DNA of 64,000 bases from CAWJFP01 sp963842155 (GTDB lineage: Bacteria > Pseudomonadota > Alphaproteobacteria > JACZXZ01), in NCBI GenBank assembly GCA_963842155.1, contig CAWJFP010000015.1, positions 17,922 through 81,921 of the forward strand, in the 5' to 3' direction. Positions 28,764-39,203 of the stretch are shown piece after piece; the stretch's first letter is position 1; each line of letters begins with the position of its first letter. The position numbers and the translations under genes are program-made. The notes under the pieces are model-generated. The model worked only from the letters and a program-made list of their open reading frames with translations. It did no database searches and was not told where the DNA came from.

Positions 28764-28791
28764 CATATATTGTGGTTGACAATTCTGTCAA
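28764..28791 (-). promoter_or_regulatory. Promoter and palindromic operator candidate for the lysine-rich microprotein
   Basis: On the minus strand TTGACA (28786-28791), a 16-base spacer and TATATG (28764-28769) form a strong sigma-70 promoter in an A/T-rich island. The -35 box is half of a perfect inverted repeat TTGACA-N4-TGTCAA (28776-28791), which could be a repressor site. The ~100-base leader before the ATG holds no other ORF. Confidence 0.55.
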
Positions 28792-28947
28792 CACTTTAGC
28801 TTGTGGTCATCACTCAAGATATTGAGATCGGAAATTAACCTCTCGGCGCCGCGCGCGAGACGGCGAAATTTTTCTTCCGCGCAGCCTCCCGCGTCGCTCG
28901 TCCGCCCTGCGCGCCGCCCGGTGCCTGTCTCTGGAAGCCTTATTCCA

Positions 28948-29577
28948 TCAGGCTTTCGCGCTCGGCCGCGCGGCGACCGCGCGATACCAGCGCTGGAGAT
29001 TTTTCTGCTCGTCGGAGGGCGCGATCTTCATCCAGCCGGCGAAGTCGATGGCGACAAGCGCCGTGATGTCGGCGATCGAGAAGCGCTCGCCGGCGATGAA
29101 TTCGCTCGCGCCGAGCCGTTGATCGAGCATCTCGAAGAAGATTTTGATGCGCGCGAGTCCCCGCTCGACCAGTTCGGGGATCTGTTCGAAGGAATGCGGA
29201 CCCGAAAGCGCGCGGCTCTTGAAGGCCGGTGTGCGATTGCGAAATGTCTCGCCGACCGCGTGGAAACCCTCGAAGGTCACGCGCAGCTGCCACATCGCGG
29301 TGATGGCCTTGTCCTTGGCGTCGCCGCCGAAAAGCGGCGGCTCGGGATGAATTGCCTCGAAATAGCGGCAGATTGCTTCCGCCTCGCCGATGCCGGTGCC
29401 GTCGTCGAGCACAAGGAAGGGCACCATGCATTGCGGGTTGATGGCGCGATATTCGGGCGAGAACTGCTTGCCGTTGCGCAGATCGACCTGCTCGGTCGGC
29501 ACCGTGATGCCCTTCTCGGCCATGAAGATGCGCGCGCGGCGCGGATTGGGCGCGGGCGTACAGTCGTAGAACTTCAC
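28948..29577 (-). CDS. Glutathione S-transferase family protein
   Basis: 209 residues. The N-terminal thioredoxin fold has the conserved MVPFLVLDDGTGIGEAEAICRYFE (cis-Pro and the E-A/S glutathione site), and the helical C-terminal domain carries GERFSIADITALVAIDFA with the N-capping Ser-Asp motif. A cytosolic enzyme of unknown substrate, similar in length to alphaproteobacterial GSTs. Apparently monocistronic. Confidence 0.9.
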   Translation of the reverse strand: MKFYDCTPAPNPRRARIFMAEKGITVPTEQVDLRNGKQFSPEYRAINPQCMVPFLVLDDGTGIGEAEAICRYFEAIHPEPPLFGGDAKDKAITAMWQLRVTFEGFHAVGETFRNRTPAFKSRALSGPHSFEQIPELVERGLARIKIFFEMLDQRLGASEFIAGERFSIADITALVAIDFAGWMKIAPSDEQKNLQRWYRAVAARPSAKA

Positions 29578-29669
29578 CTGGCTCCTCCCTTGCGTTAGTC
29601 GTCTTTGCGGCGAGGATAGTCGATCACCGGCGTGTTATCGAGCCGACAGTCGCGGCGTCGCGCGAAGAA

Positions 29670-30473
29670 TCACGGCCGCGCGGGGCCCAAACGGTCGAGC
29701 CGCAGCCGGTGGCGCTCGTCGCTCAACCGATAGGCGCCGCCGAGCACCGCGGCGAGCACGCCGAAGCCGGTCGAGCCCGCGATCAGGAACATGATGAGCA
29801 GCTGGTATTTGACCGCTTCCTGCGGCGGAATGCCGGCGAGGATTTGGCCGGTCATCATGCCGGGGAGGGAGACGAGCCCGGTCGCGGACATGGCGTTGAT
29901 GATGGGGATGAGCCCGCTCCGCAGCGCCTGGCGCATCACCGTGCCCAACGCCTCCCATCGCGTGGCGCCGAGCGCCAAGCGCGCCTCGACCGCGTTGCGC
30001 TCCCGCGCGGCCGCAGTGGTGAGTGTGTTGAGGCCGAGGCTCACCCCGCTCATCGTGTTTCCGAGAATCATGCCGAGCAGCGGGATGGCGAAGCGCGGAT
30101 CGTACCAGGGATGCGGCCGCACGGAGGTTGTCAGCGCAAGCAAGGTGACGAGGCTCGCCGCGATCAGGATGGTGCCGGTGCCGAGTCCGTAACCCCAGAC
30201 GCCGCGAAAGCGCCGCTCCTGGCGCGCGAAGACCTCATGCCCGGCAAAGGCGACCATGGCGAGCGCGACGAGCAAGGTCCAGAAGGGCGATACGAGAGCG
30301 AAGAGCGTGGTCAGCACGAGCCCGACGAGGCTGAGCTGCACCACCATGCGCAAGGCCGCGACGAAGAGCCGCCGCTCGAGGCCGAGATGGAGGGCGAGGG
30401 AAAGCAGGCCGTTCGCCACGACGAGAAGCGAGGCGATGGCGATATCGCCGTAGCTCAGCGAGATGAAATTCAT
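29670..30473 (-). CDS. fetB: ABC transporter permease FetB (UPF0014)
   Basis: 267 residues, seven hydrophobic segments. LRMVVQLSLVGLVL, LLGMILGNTMSGVSLGLN and LPGMMTGQILAGIPPQEAVKYQ are typical of the UPF0014/FetB family. Paired with FetA, the E. coli homologue exports iron and aids oxidative stress survival. ATG overlaps the upstream ATPase stop (ATGA). Confidence 0.9.
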   Translation of the reverse strand: MNFISLSYGDIAIASLLVVANGLLSLALHLGLERRLFVAALRMVVQLSLVGLVLTTLFALVSPFWTLLVALAMVAFAGHEVFARQERRFRGVWGYGLGTGTILIAASLVTLLALTTSVRPHPWYDPRFAIPLLGMILGNTMSGVSLGLNTLTTAAARERNAVEARLALGATRWEALGTVMRQALRSGLIPIINAMSATGLVSLPGMMTGQILAGIPPQEAVKYQLLIMFLIAGSTGFGVLAAVLGGAYRLSDERHRLRLDRLGPARP

Positions 30474-31084
30474 TCCGCCTCCTCGCGCGCGCGACCGGCC
30501 TCGATGCGCAGACGGCGCTTCGCGAGCCGCGCGACCTGCGCCGGGTCATGCGTCACGACCATGATCGCCGCACCCCGCTCGCGCTCGGCCAGAAGCAGCG
30601 CCTCCACCGCGGCGGCGGCGGCCTGGTCGAGGCCCGAGGTAGGCTCGTCGAGCAGCAGAAGCCGCGGCCGCTGCACGAGTGCGCGGAGCAGCGCCAAGCG
30701 CTGGCGCTCGCCGGTGGAGAGCCGCGCGACCGGCCAGCCGAGGCACTCGAGGGGAAGCAGTGAGGGAGACAACAGCGCCCCCGCCGCGTCGCGGTCGGCG
30801 AAATGGGCGCCGACGCTCTCGCCCCACCAGCCCGAATCGGCCGCTACATAGGTGACGTGACGCCGCCAGGCGGGACCGCTGAGCGCGGCGCGCGACTGGC
30901 CCTCGAGCAGCATCTCGCCCTCGTTGGGGTCGAGATCGGCGATGGCGCGGAGCAGCAGCGACTTCCCCGCGCCCGACGGGCCCACCACCGCGAGGCATTC
31001 CCCCGCCGCCAGCTCGAAGGGCTCGACGGCTAGGCCGAGGCGGCTCAGGCGGCGCAAGCTGAAAAGAGCGGAGGATTGCGGCAT
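30470..31084 (-). CDS. fetA: ABC transporter ATP-binding protein FetA
   Basis: A compact 204-residue ATPase with Walker A GPSGAGKS, the short FetA-type signature LSTGERQRLALLRAL, Walker B LLLLDEPTSGLD and VVTHDPAQV. It energises the FetB permease encoded immediately downstream. The start is ATG 31084 (MPQSSALFSLRRL); the longer upstream frame has no homology. Confidence 0.88.
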   Translation of the reverse strand: MPQSSALFSLRRLSRLGLAVEPFELAAGECLAVVGPSGAGKSLLLRAIADLDPNEGEMLLEGQSRAALSGPAWRRHVTYVAADSGWWGESVGAHFADRDAAGALLSPSLLPLECLGWPVARLSTGERQRLALLRALVQRPRLLLLDEPTSGLDQAAAAAVEALLLAERERGAAIMVVTHDPAQVARLAKRRLRIEAGRAREEAE

Positions 31085-31244
31085 GCGGCCTTCCGATGGT
31101 GCCGCCGCGCACAAGCTCGAGAGATGAGGGCTGCGAGTGGCCCGCCGCGGCGCGGCAGAGCTTAGGGTTGACGACGGCGGCGAACAAGCTATGTGGAGCC
31201 TTGCTCCAGAAGCCAGGACGGCAGGAAGGGCCGCGGACGCGTAC

Positions 31245-32831
31245 ATGACTCCGAAGCAATCCGCAGCAACTTCGCCCGCGCCCGCAGGGCTCGCGCACCG
31301 CGACATATTGCGCATCCTAAGCGGTCTCATGCTCGGCATGCTGCTCGCAGCCCTCGACCAGACCATCGTCGCGACCGCGCTGCCGACGATGGCGCGCGAG
31401 CTCAACGGGCTCCAGCATATGTCCTGGGTGGTCTCGGCCTATCTCCTCACCTCGACCGCGACGACGCCGCTCTACGGCAAGCTCTCCGACATCTATGGCC
31501 GGCGCGCCTTGCTGCTGACCGCCATCGGGACCTTTCTCGCGGCGTCGGTCTGCTGCGCGCTCGCGCAAAGCATGACCCAGCTCATCCTCGCCCGCGCGCT
31601 CCAAGGCATGGGTGGCGGGGGGCTCATCTCGCTCGCCCATATCACCATCTCGGACGTCATCGCCCCGCGGGACCGCGGCCGTTACCAAGGCTATTTCAGC
31701 GGCGTTTTCGCGGCGGCCAGCGTGGCCGGGCCGGTGCTGGGCGGGCTCTTCTCCGATCATCTCGGCTGGCGCTGGGTGTTCTGGATCAATCTCCCTATCG
31801 GCGTCGCCGCGCTCCTCATCTCGGGGCTCGCGCTCAAGCGGCTGGCGGGACGGCGGCCGGCGCGCGAGATCGACTATCCCGGCGCGGTCCTGCTCGTCGC
31901 GGCGGTGACGGCGCTGCTGCTCGCGACAAGCTGGGGCGGCGTCGAATATGACTGGGACTCGCCCATGATGATCGGGCTGGTCGTCGCGGGGCTGGCGCTG
32001 ATCGCCGCCTTTCTCTTGTGGGAGCGCCTCGCGCGCGAGCCTATCCTGCCGCCGCGGCTCTTCCGCAACCCCGTTTATTCGGTCGCCAGCCTGATGGCCT
32101 TCCTCACCGCCATGGCGATGCTGGGCGGCACGGTGTACCTGCCGCTCTTTCTCCAGCTCGTGAGCGGCGACACCGCCTCGCAATCGGGCCTGCAGCTCAT
32201 CCCCTTCACCGGCGGAACGGTGCTCGGCTCCTTCATCGCGGGCCGGCTCGTCTCCAAGACCGGCCGCTACAAGATCTACCCCATCCTGGGGCTGGTGTGC
32301 GCCACCCTCACATTCGGCTTCATGGCGCGGATGGACGCGGCCACCACGCCGCTCGTCTGGGGCTCCGCCATGGCGCTGCTCGGAACCGGGATCGGCATGG
32401 TGCTGCCCGTCACCGTGGTCTCGATCCAGAACGCGATCGATCTCACCGACCTCGGCGCCGGCACGGCCTCGATCACTTTCTTCCGCTCGATGGGCGGCTC
32501 CTTCGGCGTGGCGCTCCTCGGCTCGGTGCTGCTCGGACGGCTGGGCGCGCGCATCGCGGCGTTGCCCGGCCATCAGGCGCTCGGCGCGCATCCGGCGCTC
32601 GATCTCCTGCGCGGCAGCGCGGCCGGCTTCGCCCGCCTCACGCCCGCCATGCGCGCGGGGCTGGTGGAGGCCGTCACCGGCTCCTTCACCATGGTGTTCC
32701 TGATGACGGCGGGGACGACGGCGCTCGCGCTCGTCGCCGCCTTCTGCCTGCGCGAGCTGCCCCTCCGCACCACCGCGGCGATCGCCATCCGGACGAAGCC
32801 GGTCGAGGCGCCGGAGGGGCCGGCGCTATGA
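31245..32831 (+). CDS. DHA2-family MFS multidrug exporter (EmrB/QacA type)
   Basis: 528 residues and 14 predicted membrane helices. Motif D1-like LAALDQTIVATALPTMARELNG at helix 1, motif A GKLSDIYGRRALL, motif B ARALQGMGGGGLISLA and motif C GVFAAASVAGPVLGGLFSD are all present, which places it in the 14-TMS drug:H+ antiporter family. No membrane-fusion (EmrA) partner is adjacent. ATG 31245 (MTPKQSAA) was chosen; an upstream ATG at 31191 is in frame. Confidence 0.92.
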   Translation: MTPKQSAATSPAPAGLAHRDILRILSGLMLGMLLAALDQTIVATALPTMARELNGLQHMSWVVSAYLLTSTATTPLYGKLSDIYGRRALLLTAIGTFLAASVCCALAQSMTQLILARALQGMGGGGLISLAHITISDVIAPRDRGRYQGYFSGVFAAASVAGPVLGGLFSDHLGWRWVFWINLPIGVAALLISGLALKRLAGRRPAREIDYPGAVLLVAAVTALLLATSWGGVEYDWDSPMMIGLVVAGLALIAAFLLWERLAREPILPPRLFRNPVYSVASLMAFLTAMAMLGGTVYLPLFLQLVSGDTASQSGLQLIPFTGGTVLGSFIAGRLVSKTGRYKIYPILGLVCATLTFGFMARMDAATTPLVWGSAMALLGTGIGMVLPVTVVSIQNAIDLTDLGAGTASITFFRSMGGSFGVALLGSVLLGRLGARIAALPGHQALGAHPALDLLRGSAAGFARLTPAMRAGLVEAVTGSFTMVFLMTAGTTALALVAAFCLRELPLRTTAAIAIRTKPVEAPEGPAL

Positions 32832-32854
32832 TTTCGCCCGCAGCGGCGGCTTGA

Positions 32855-33643
32855 TCAGCCGCCGTTCGCGACCCGCTCCTTGAGCCGGCCCAGGAAGCGC
32901 TCGATGCGGGTGGCGTTCACGCCGAGATCGCTGCGGCCGACGCGCGACACCGAGCGGACGTCGACGCGGCTGCCGCCGTCCTTCGCGGCGATGCGCACCA
33001 CGATATCGTCGGTGAAGCCGAACCAGAAGCTGGTCTGGCTCGCCTCGATACGGCCGTCGGCCGGCACGGCGGCGACGATGGTCCAGCCGAGCGCGCGCGC
33101 GGTGGCAAGGGCGTCGTCGAACAGCTTGGCCGGCTGTGCCGTGAAATCCGCGGGGGCGAGGGCAGGGTAGCCTTGGCGCTGCAGGGCCGCGACCGCCGCG
33201 CCGCCATAGCTTGCCGGGTCCTCGGCAAGGGCGCGAAGCGGCAGCACGGCGACGAAGAGCGGCGGGTTCTCCGTGTCGGTCGTGACGTCGTGGATGGGCG
33301 GAACGCTCTTGACGATGAGATATTCGCGCACGGGAAAGCCGGCGACGACAAGCCCGATCAGCAGCCCCGCGAGCGCGACCAGGCGATAGCCGGAAGACAT
33401 CGTACGCCGGCCGAGGATGAGGGCGAGGAGCGAGAGAAGCCCAGCAGCGATGCCGCAGAAAAAAGCGCCTTCGAGGATGGTGAAGCCGGTACGGAAATGC
33501 CACCAGCCGAAGCGCGCGCCGAGCCCGGCCCCGGCGCCGAGCAGGATCGCGATGACCGCCAGGGCGAGGCCCGCCGCGGCCAGCTTGCGGCGCCGGCTTT
33601 CCCGGACCGCGACGCGATCCAGCCTTGCGATATCCTCTGCCAT
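32855..33643 (-). CDS. DUF1499 domain membrane protein
   Basis: 262 residues: three hydrophobic segments in the first ~105 residues, then a soluble DUF1499 domain with PPIHDVTTDTENPP, the RIEASQTSFWFGFTDD strand and VDVRSVSRVGRSDLGVNA near the end. The family is common in alphaproteobacteria and its biochemical function is unknown. Convergent with the MFS exporter. Confidence 0.85.
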   Translation of the reverse strand: MAEDIARLDRVAVRESRRRKLAAAGLALAVIAILLGAGAGLGARFGWWHFRTGFTILEGAFFCGIAAGLLSLLALILGRRTMSSGYRLVALAGLLIGLVVAGFPVREYLIVKSVPPIHDVTTDTENPPLFVAVLPLRALAEDPASYGGAAVAALQRQGYPALAPADFTAQPAKLFDDALATARALGWTIVAAVPADGRIEASQTSFWFGFTDDIVVRIAAKDGGSRVDVRSVSRVGRSDLGVNATRIERFLGRLKERVANGG

Positions 33644-33781
33644 GATGTCGCCTCCTGTCCCCTATATTCTATCGATATGTTACGGCCGCGCCGTTACCGA
33701 GGGCAAATCGGCGCAAGCCCGGCCTTCGTCGAATGGCTTTCGCTCTCGGCGGCGAAGACGCGTCAGAGGAAGGAGACAAGG

Positions 33782-34522
33782 ATGGCTGGAAGATTACGCG
33801 GCAAGACGGCGCTGGTTACCGCCGCCGGCCAGGGCATCGGGCGGGCCGGAGCGCTTGCCTTCGCGTCGGAGGGCGCGCGCGTGATCGCGACCGATATCGA
33901 CGAGGCGCTGCTCGCTGCGTTCAAGGGAACGGAAGGCGTCGTGGCCCGTCGCCTCGACGTGACGGATGGCGCCGCCATCGATGCGCTCGCGCGCGATCTC
34001 GGCGCCGTCACGGTGCTGTTCAACGTCGCCGGATTCGTCCATCACGGCACGATCCTCGATTGCCGCGAGGAGGATTGGGACTTCACCATGAACCTCAACG
34101 TGAAATCGATGTATCGCGTCACCCGCGCCATCCTGCCGGCCATGATCGAGCGCGGCGGCGGCTCGATCGTCAATGTCGCCTCCGTCGCCTCCTCCTTGCG
34201 CGGCCTGCCGAACCGCTTCGTCTACGCCACCAGCAAGGCGGCTGTGATCGGCCTGACCAAGGCGATCGCGGTCGATTTCGTGAAGCGCGGCATACGCTGC
34301 AACGCCATCTGCCCGGGTACCATCGAGACGCCGTCGCTCGGGGAGCGCATCAACGCCTTCGCCGATCCGGTCAAGGCGCGGGCCGATTTCATCGCCCGCC
34401 AGCCGCTCGGAAGGCTGGGCAGCGCCGAGGAAGTGGCGTCGCTCGCCGTCTATCTCGCCTCGGACGAGAGCGCCTTCGTCACCGGCACCGCCATCCCGAT
34501 CGACGGCGGCGTGTCGCTATAG
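33782..34522 (+). CDS. Short-chain dehydrogenase/reductase (DHRS6-like)
   Basis: 246 residues: Rossmann motif TAAGQGIGR, NVAG, catalytic Ser in NVASVAS, Tyr148-x3-Lys152 (YATSKAA), and CPGTIETPS. The short form with TAAGQGIGRA resembles DHRS6/BDH2 and bacterial 2-keto-3-deoxy-L-fuconate dehydrogenases. The substrate is undetermined. GGAGA upstream supports ATG 33782. Last high-GC gene before the low-GC defence-like gene. Confidence 0.9.
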   Translation: MAGRLRGKTALVTAAGQGIGRAGALAFASEGARVIATDIDEALLAAFKGTEGVVARRLDVTDGAAIDALARDLGAVTVLFNVAGFVHHGTILDCREEDWDFTMNLNVKSMYRVTRAILPAMIERGGGSIVNVASVASSLRGLPNRFVYATSKAAVIGLTKAIAVDFVKRGIRCNAICPGTIETPSLGERINAFADPVKARADFIARQPLGRLGSAEEVASLAVYLASDESAFVTGTAIPIDGGVSL

Positions 34523-34620
34523 CGAAGGAGGGCTACGCCTTGATTGATCCCTTGTGGCTCGCCGTCTATTTGCTACAAGTAACTGTATGTCGTGTGCCTT
34601 TTTAGAAGGAAGCCCATCAC

Positions 34621-37600
34621 GTGTCGTTTTCGGGCGGCATTGCAGATAAAGCTGGAAATAGATACGAGGCTAAATGGGCCGTACGTCAGCTCCTCGACGT
34701 GGTGCGAGGCGAGGCGCAGGCAATCAAATTCGAAAGTATCATTCAAAGCGATCAAGGATTCGAGTTCCAGGTCGAACGCGACGGTGTGACCGAGCACCAT
34801 CAGGCAAAGCGCCGTAATACTGAAGGACATTGGACCCTGCGCCGTCTTCAAACTGAAGGCGCGCTTGACGCCTTCAAAGCGAAGCTCGGCAATTCCAAGA
34901 GTGATGTATGCATTTTCGTATCGCAGTATCCGGCGCCAGAATTGGACGATCTCATAGAGAAGGCAAAACTGGCGCAGAATGCCGCCGAACTTAAATCGGC
35001 GGCGGGGACGCGTGCTAGCGGCAATTTAGACATCCTATGCCGGATGTGGTCAGTCGAAAATGAGACGGCATATGCCTGGCTCCGCCGTCTGCAAGTAAGA
35101 GTGCTACCCGAAGACGAAATCGACGGTCTTACAAGCACCTACTCGAAATTCTGTTTCAATGACGCTAGCGCGGCATTCTCGATCCTTCGAACATTTCTCG
35201 AAAGCAGAATGAATGTCCGTCTATCAACGGGTGATATTCGAGCCACGATTCGTAAAGAAGGTGGATTTACTTTTAAAGAATGGGCGCTCGACGAAACGCT
35301 GGATGTTCGCCTAGAAAAGGTAACGGCTGGTTATCTGGATTCGTATACGCCCTTCGGATTTTCATCGGAGGCGATTCCGCGAGTCGAGGCGTCGGACGCG
35401 CTACACGCGATTCAAGATGAGCCAGAAAAGAAGCTCGTTATCATCACGGGACAATCGGGTGTAGGCAAGTCAGGCGTCGTCAGACAAATTATCGAAGGTC
35501 TGCGCAAATCTGCGGTGCCATGCCTTGCATTTCGCATCGATCGTTTTCTCGAAGGTGGAGGCCCGAGCACCGCCGAGGACCTTGGCTCCATTCTTTCCCA
35601 ACGACGTGAAAGTCCGATTGTCACCTTGGCAGGGAAATATGCTTCGGGACCTTCAGTCTTGCTCATTGATCAGGTAGATGCGGTCAGCGATGTTTCGGGT
35701 CGCGGACAGCGACTCAAAGACATTATCCTCGCCATTGTCGAGGAGGCGTATCGATTTCACGATGTCCGAATTGTGCTGGTATGTAGAGAATTCGATTTTT
35801 CAAATGACCAGAGGCTAAAGCATCTTGAGTCCCGAGAAGGCGTTACAAAAATCGGGGTAGACCGATTGGACTGGGACGGGCAAGTCGCTCCTATCCTGTC
35901 GAATCTTGGAGTGGACCCGACCTGGTTCAGCCATCATCAACGGGAGCTTTTGCGGCTCCCGCTTAATCTGGCGATTTTTTCTTCACTAGATGCCGAAACA
36001 AGAAGATCCCGCTTCGAATCGACTGCGGAACTTTTCGACAAAATGGTCGGACAGAAGCAAAAAGCTCTCTCCGCTACAGGCGTTCATTTCGGAATTTGGA
36101 GTGCACTGGAAACAATGGCTCACCGGATGAGTCAGGACCAGACGCTATCGTGCTCAGCCAGCGTCTTGGACAGATTCCCCGGCGCGCTGGAATTGCTCGC
36201 TTCGGAAGGATTGATTGTAACAGCTGCTTCGGCGATCAGCTTTTTCCACGAGACCCTATTCGATCATGCTTACGCAAGGAGCTGCATTTCCGATGGAACA
36301 AGCATCGTCGGCCTATTGAAATCTAACGAGCAGACGCTATTCCGACGCACACAAGTCCGGCAGATACTCGCCGCGTATCGGCAGCAAGACCGGGATGGTC
36401 CCTATATTCAACAGCTACGCACGATTTTCTCCGCGGACGGCATTCGATATCACATAAGGGACGCGGTCGCTCGCTGGCTCGGATCGCTGGACGACCCAAC
36501 CGTCGCTGAAATGCGGATTGCTTTGACGCTCGATAACGAGGGCAATTCCATCCCCGCTCTCGTTATGCACGCAACCGCGTCCTCCGGCTGGTTACGTCGT
36601 CTGTCGTCAGATGGTGCCATCGATCGATGGCTCTCCAGCGATTACGAAATGCGCCGAACACAAGCAATTTGGCGGCTTAGGACTGCGGTGCAGTCTGACC
36701 CCACCGAAGTTGAGACCATCGTGCGTCGACAGTGGAAAAAGGCACCCCATAGCGCGACGGAGCTTCTGTCGATCTTTCAGCATCAGACTAAACCGTTGCC
36801 GGAGCCTCTCGTGGAGTTGCTTATCGAGATTATCAACTCCGCCCCGTCATCGTTGTTCGACAAGAATGGATATGTCGGTCAGCTTGATGCACTGCTAGGT
36901 TTGCATGCAAAAGGTCGAGCGTCTGTAGTCGCTGGGGCAATATTAAAGGCCTGGCTGAATACCTGGTTCACGGTGAATCGCGTGGGAAACCCTTTCCCTG
37001 ATGATCTCGTTCATCGTCAGTCATTCTATTGGATCAGAGAACTCGCCAAAGCTGATCCGGCTGTATTCCTCGATGCCACGATCCCGGCCTATATGGTGAT
37101 TGCGGCACGGGCAGACGACGGACGGATTAAGATTACCTATCCAGCACAACACCCGTTCTCACGCTCGCGTAAAGCGTCCATGCCGGAATTAGAGAGCCTT
37201 TTTGAGCTTATCCTTGCTGCGATCGAAAATGTGGCGCACTCGGACCTGGTAAAGACGCGTTCTTTTCTAAAACAAATTGACTATTCCACGGATACCTCGG
37301 GTCTTCACTTATGGTTAGCCGCTATAAGCGCAAACGGGCCACAGCTTTTTGATCTTTTCCCGCCTTTGCTCCAATGTCCCGATCTCCTGGATGCAGGATG
37401 GAGCGGTGCGCGATATATGCCATTCGCGTACGCGGCAAAAGCTGCGTGGCCATTTCTCTCAGATCAGGATAGGGATGCGATAGAGACAACCGTGCTTTGC
37501 TCTTCCATCGAAATCGACGAAGCCAAGAAATTTATGAAAATGATCTCGCCGGGCCAACCCGAACGCAGCGCCGATCTTCGACGCATTGCGGGGCGTTGCC

Positions 37601-39190
37601 TTGAGAATTCAGGATTCGCTCAATGGGCGATATTAAAAATTATAGGTCCGGAAAATCTTTCCCACGTTGGGCAGCGTCGTTACCTTGAGCTGAATCGGAA
37701 GTTCAGAGAATGGCTACTACCCGAGCCGAATCAGATTAGAGGAGGATTTGTTGCCCCGCCAATCGAAAGGGAACGGACTAAGCATATGAGCGATGACCAA
37801 TGGCTTTCGGCTATCGCGCATTATAAGAACGATCAGACCTTCGGCCTGTCATCCAAAGGTGGGGCGAGCCAATTGGCCGAAGTATTAAGGGAAGCGACGA
37901 ACGCACAGCCAAGGCGATTTTTGAACCTTCTCCTGGAGTTTCCACAAGACACGAATCTGTCGTATCCGCGGGCCGTCTTGAATGGTCTTGCGATGACAAA
38001 GGTATCTGCGGACGACTTGGCACGCGCCATCTCGTTTGTTCATTCTTGGCCTAACCGCCCTTTTGAACAACACATTGCAATGTGCTTCCAAAATCATCCG
38101 CAGCTAGGTGCCGAGCCCGGTATGTTGGATACTCTTCTTTGGTATGTAGAGAATGATTCCGATGATGTTGACCAGGAGGAAGACGAGAAACGAGCGGCGC
38201 CAGAACTTTTGGACATCGACAAGCTGCTTTCCGGACCGGGTGGCTTCGTGATCATTGGATCATACCCTGGCCGGGCGCAACCCACTGAAGCCCTGCGGCC
38301 TGTTTTGTGGGAGAATCCTAAATTCATCGAGTCGGTTCTACCAAGAATCGAACATCGTATCCGGATCGAACCCCTTCGTTCCATCCGAGTGTCGCTGATG
38401 GACGCGCTCGACCCCCTTCTGAGGTATGCGCCCGCCGAGGCTGGAAGACTTGCAGAGCTGTTGGCTAACAGAGACCCTAACGATCTAATCAGTTTGCTCA
38501 CGAACCAAGGCCAACGGATACTGCTGTACCTTTTCAGGCTCACGCCGGACATCGCGACCGGCCTGTTGGAAAAAATGCTCGCTACGCAATACGCTGGAAC
38601 CCGACTAATTGGTCTGTTCAATTTGATCCGCGAAAGCTTCTATGATGAGAAGCTTCGCGACCGTGCAAATCCATTTTTGCGTGCAAGCGCCGATGCCAGG
38701 CGCATTGCCGCCCATTTGGCTTGTTATCACTTGCCGTTGGCAGAGCATGTCGAATACGCAAGGTCGATTCTCGAAAGCTGTTTTTATGACGAAGACCAAA
38801 AAGTCCGGGATGAAGACTCCAGATTGCTTCCGACATATCCAGCCCGAGGAATTTGCTGAGCATCATGGCTTGGCCAAGAGCTTCCTCAATTCTCCCGCAT
38901 TTGGAAGGCGCGATTGGGCATTCTTCAATGCCCTCAAGCACGCGACCAGCGATGTCACGGAGTTGGTGATTGCGACGGGTGAGCGCTCGATTGAGAGGTG
39001 GAAAAGCAATCCAAATACATCCCGCGATCAGACGGACCTGCACTCGCTTATGCCATTGATGAAATCGGCATACGAAGGTTGCCGCCAGCAACCGGATTAT
39101 CTTCGTCGCATACTCGACGTTATTGACAAGATGCTCGAAATGGCTCTTTACGGCGTGGAAGACATACTAAGTGCGCACGAAAGGATGTGA
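34621..39190 (+). CDS. Predicted nuclease-STAND NTPase defence protein (Avs-like), one apparent frameshift near 38815
   Basis: A giant protein (~1522 residues after correcting one extra base; 1412 in the uninterrupted frame) in DNA far poorer in GC than its surroundings. Residues ~1-125 look like a Cap4/DUF4297 PD-(D/E)xK nuclease: GNRYEAKWAVRQLL, acidic strands, then HHQAKR with the Q-x-K core (Gln61, Lys63). Residues ~260-460 form a STAND-type P-loop domain: Walker A GQSGVGKS (277-284), Walker B VLLIDQVD (346-353), LVCREFDF sensor region and the LRLPLNLAIF helix that marks STAND ATPases. About 1000 further residues are helical repeats without known signature, the usual sensor position. This order matches Avs2/Avs3 anti-phage sensors. 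After 38815 homologous-looking sequence continues one frame over (CFRHIQPEEFAEHHGL) to the stop at 39190. GTG start with AAGGAAG upstream. No companion gene. Function is inferred from architecture. Confidence 0.6.
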
Positions 39191-39203
39191 AACGAGCCAG
39201 GCC

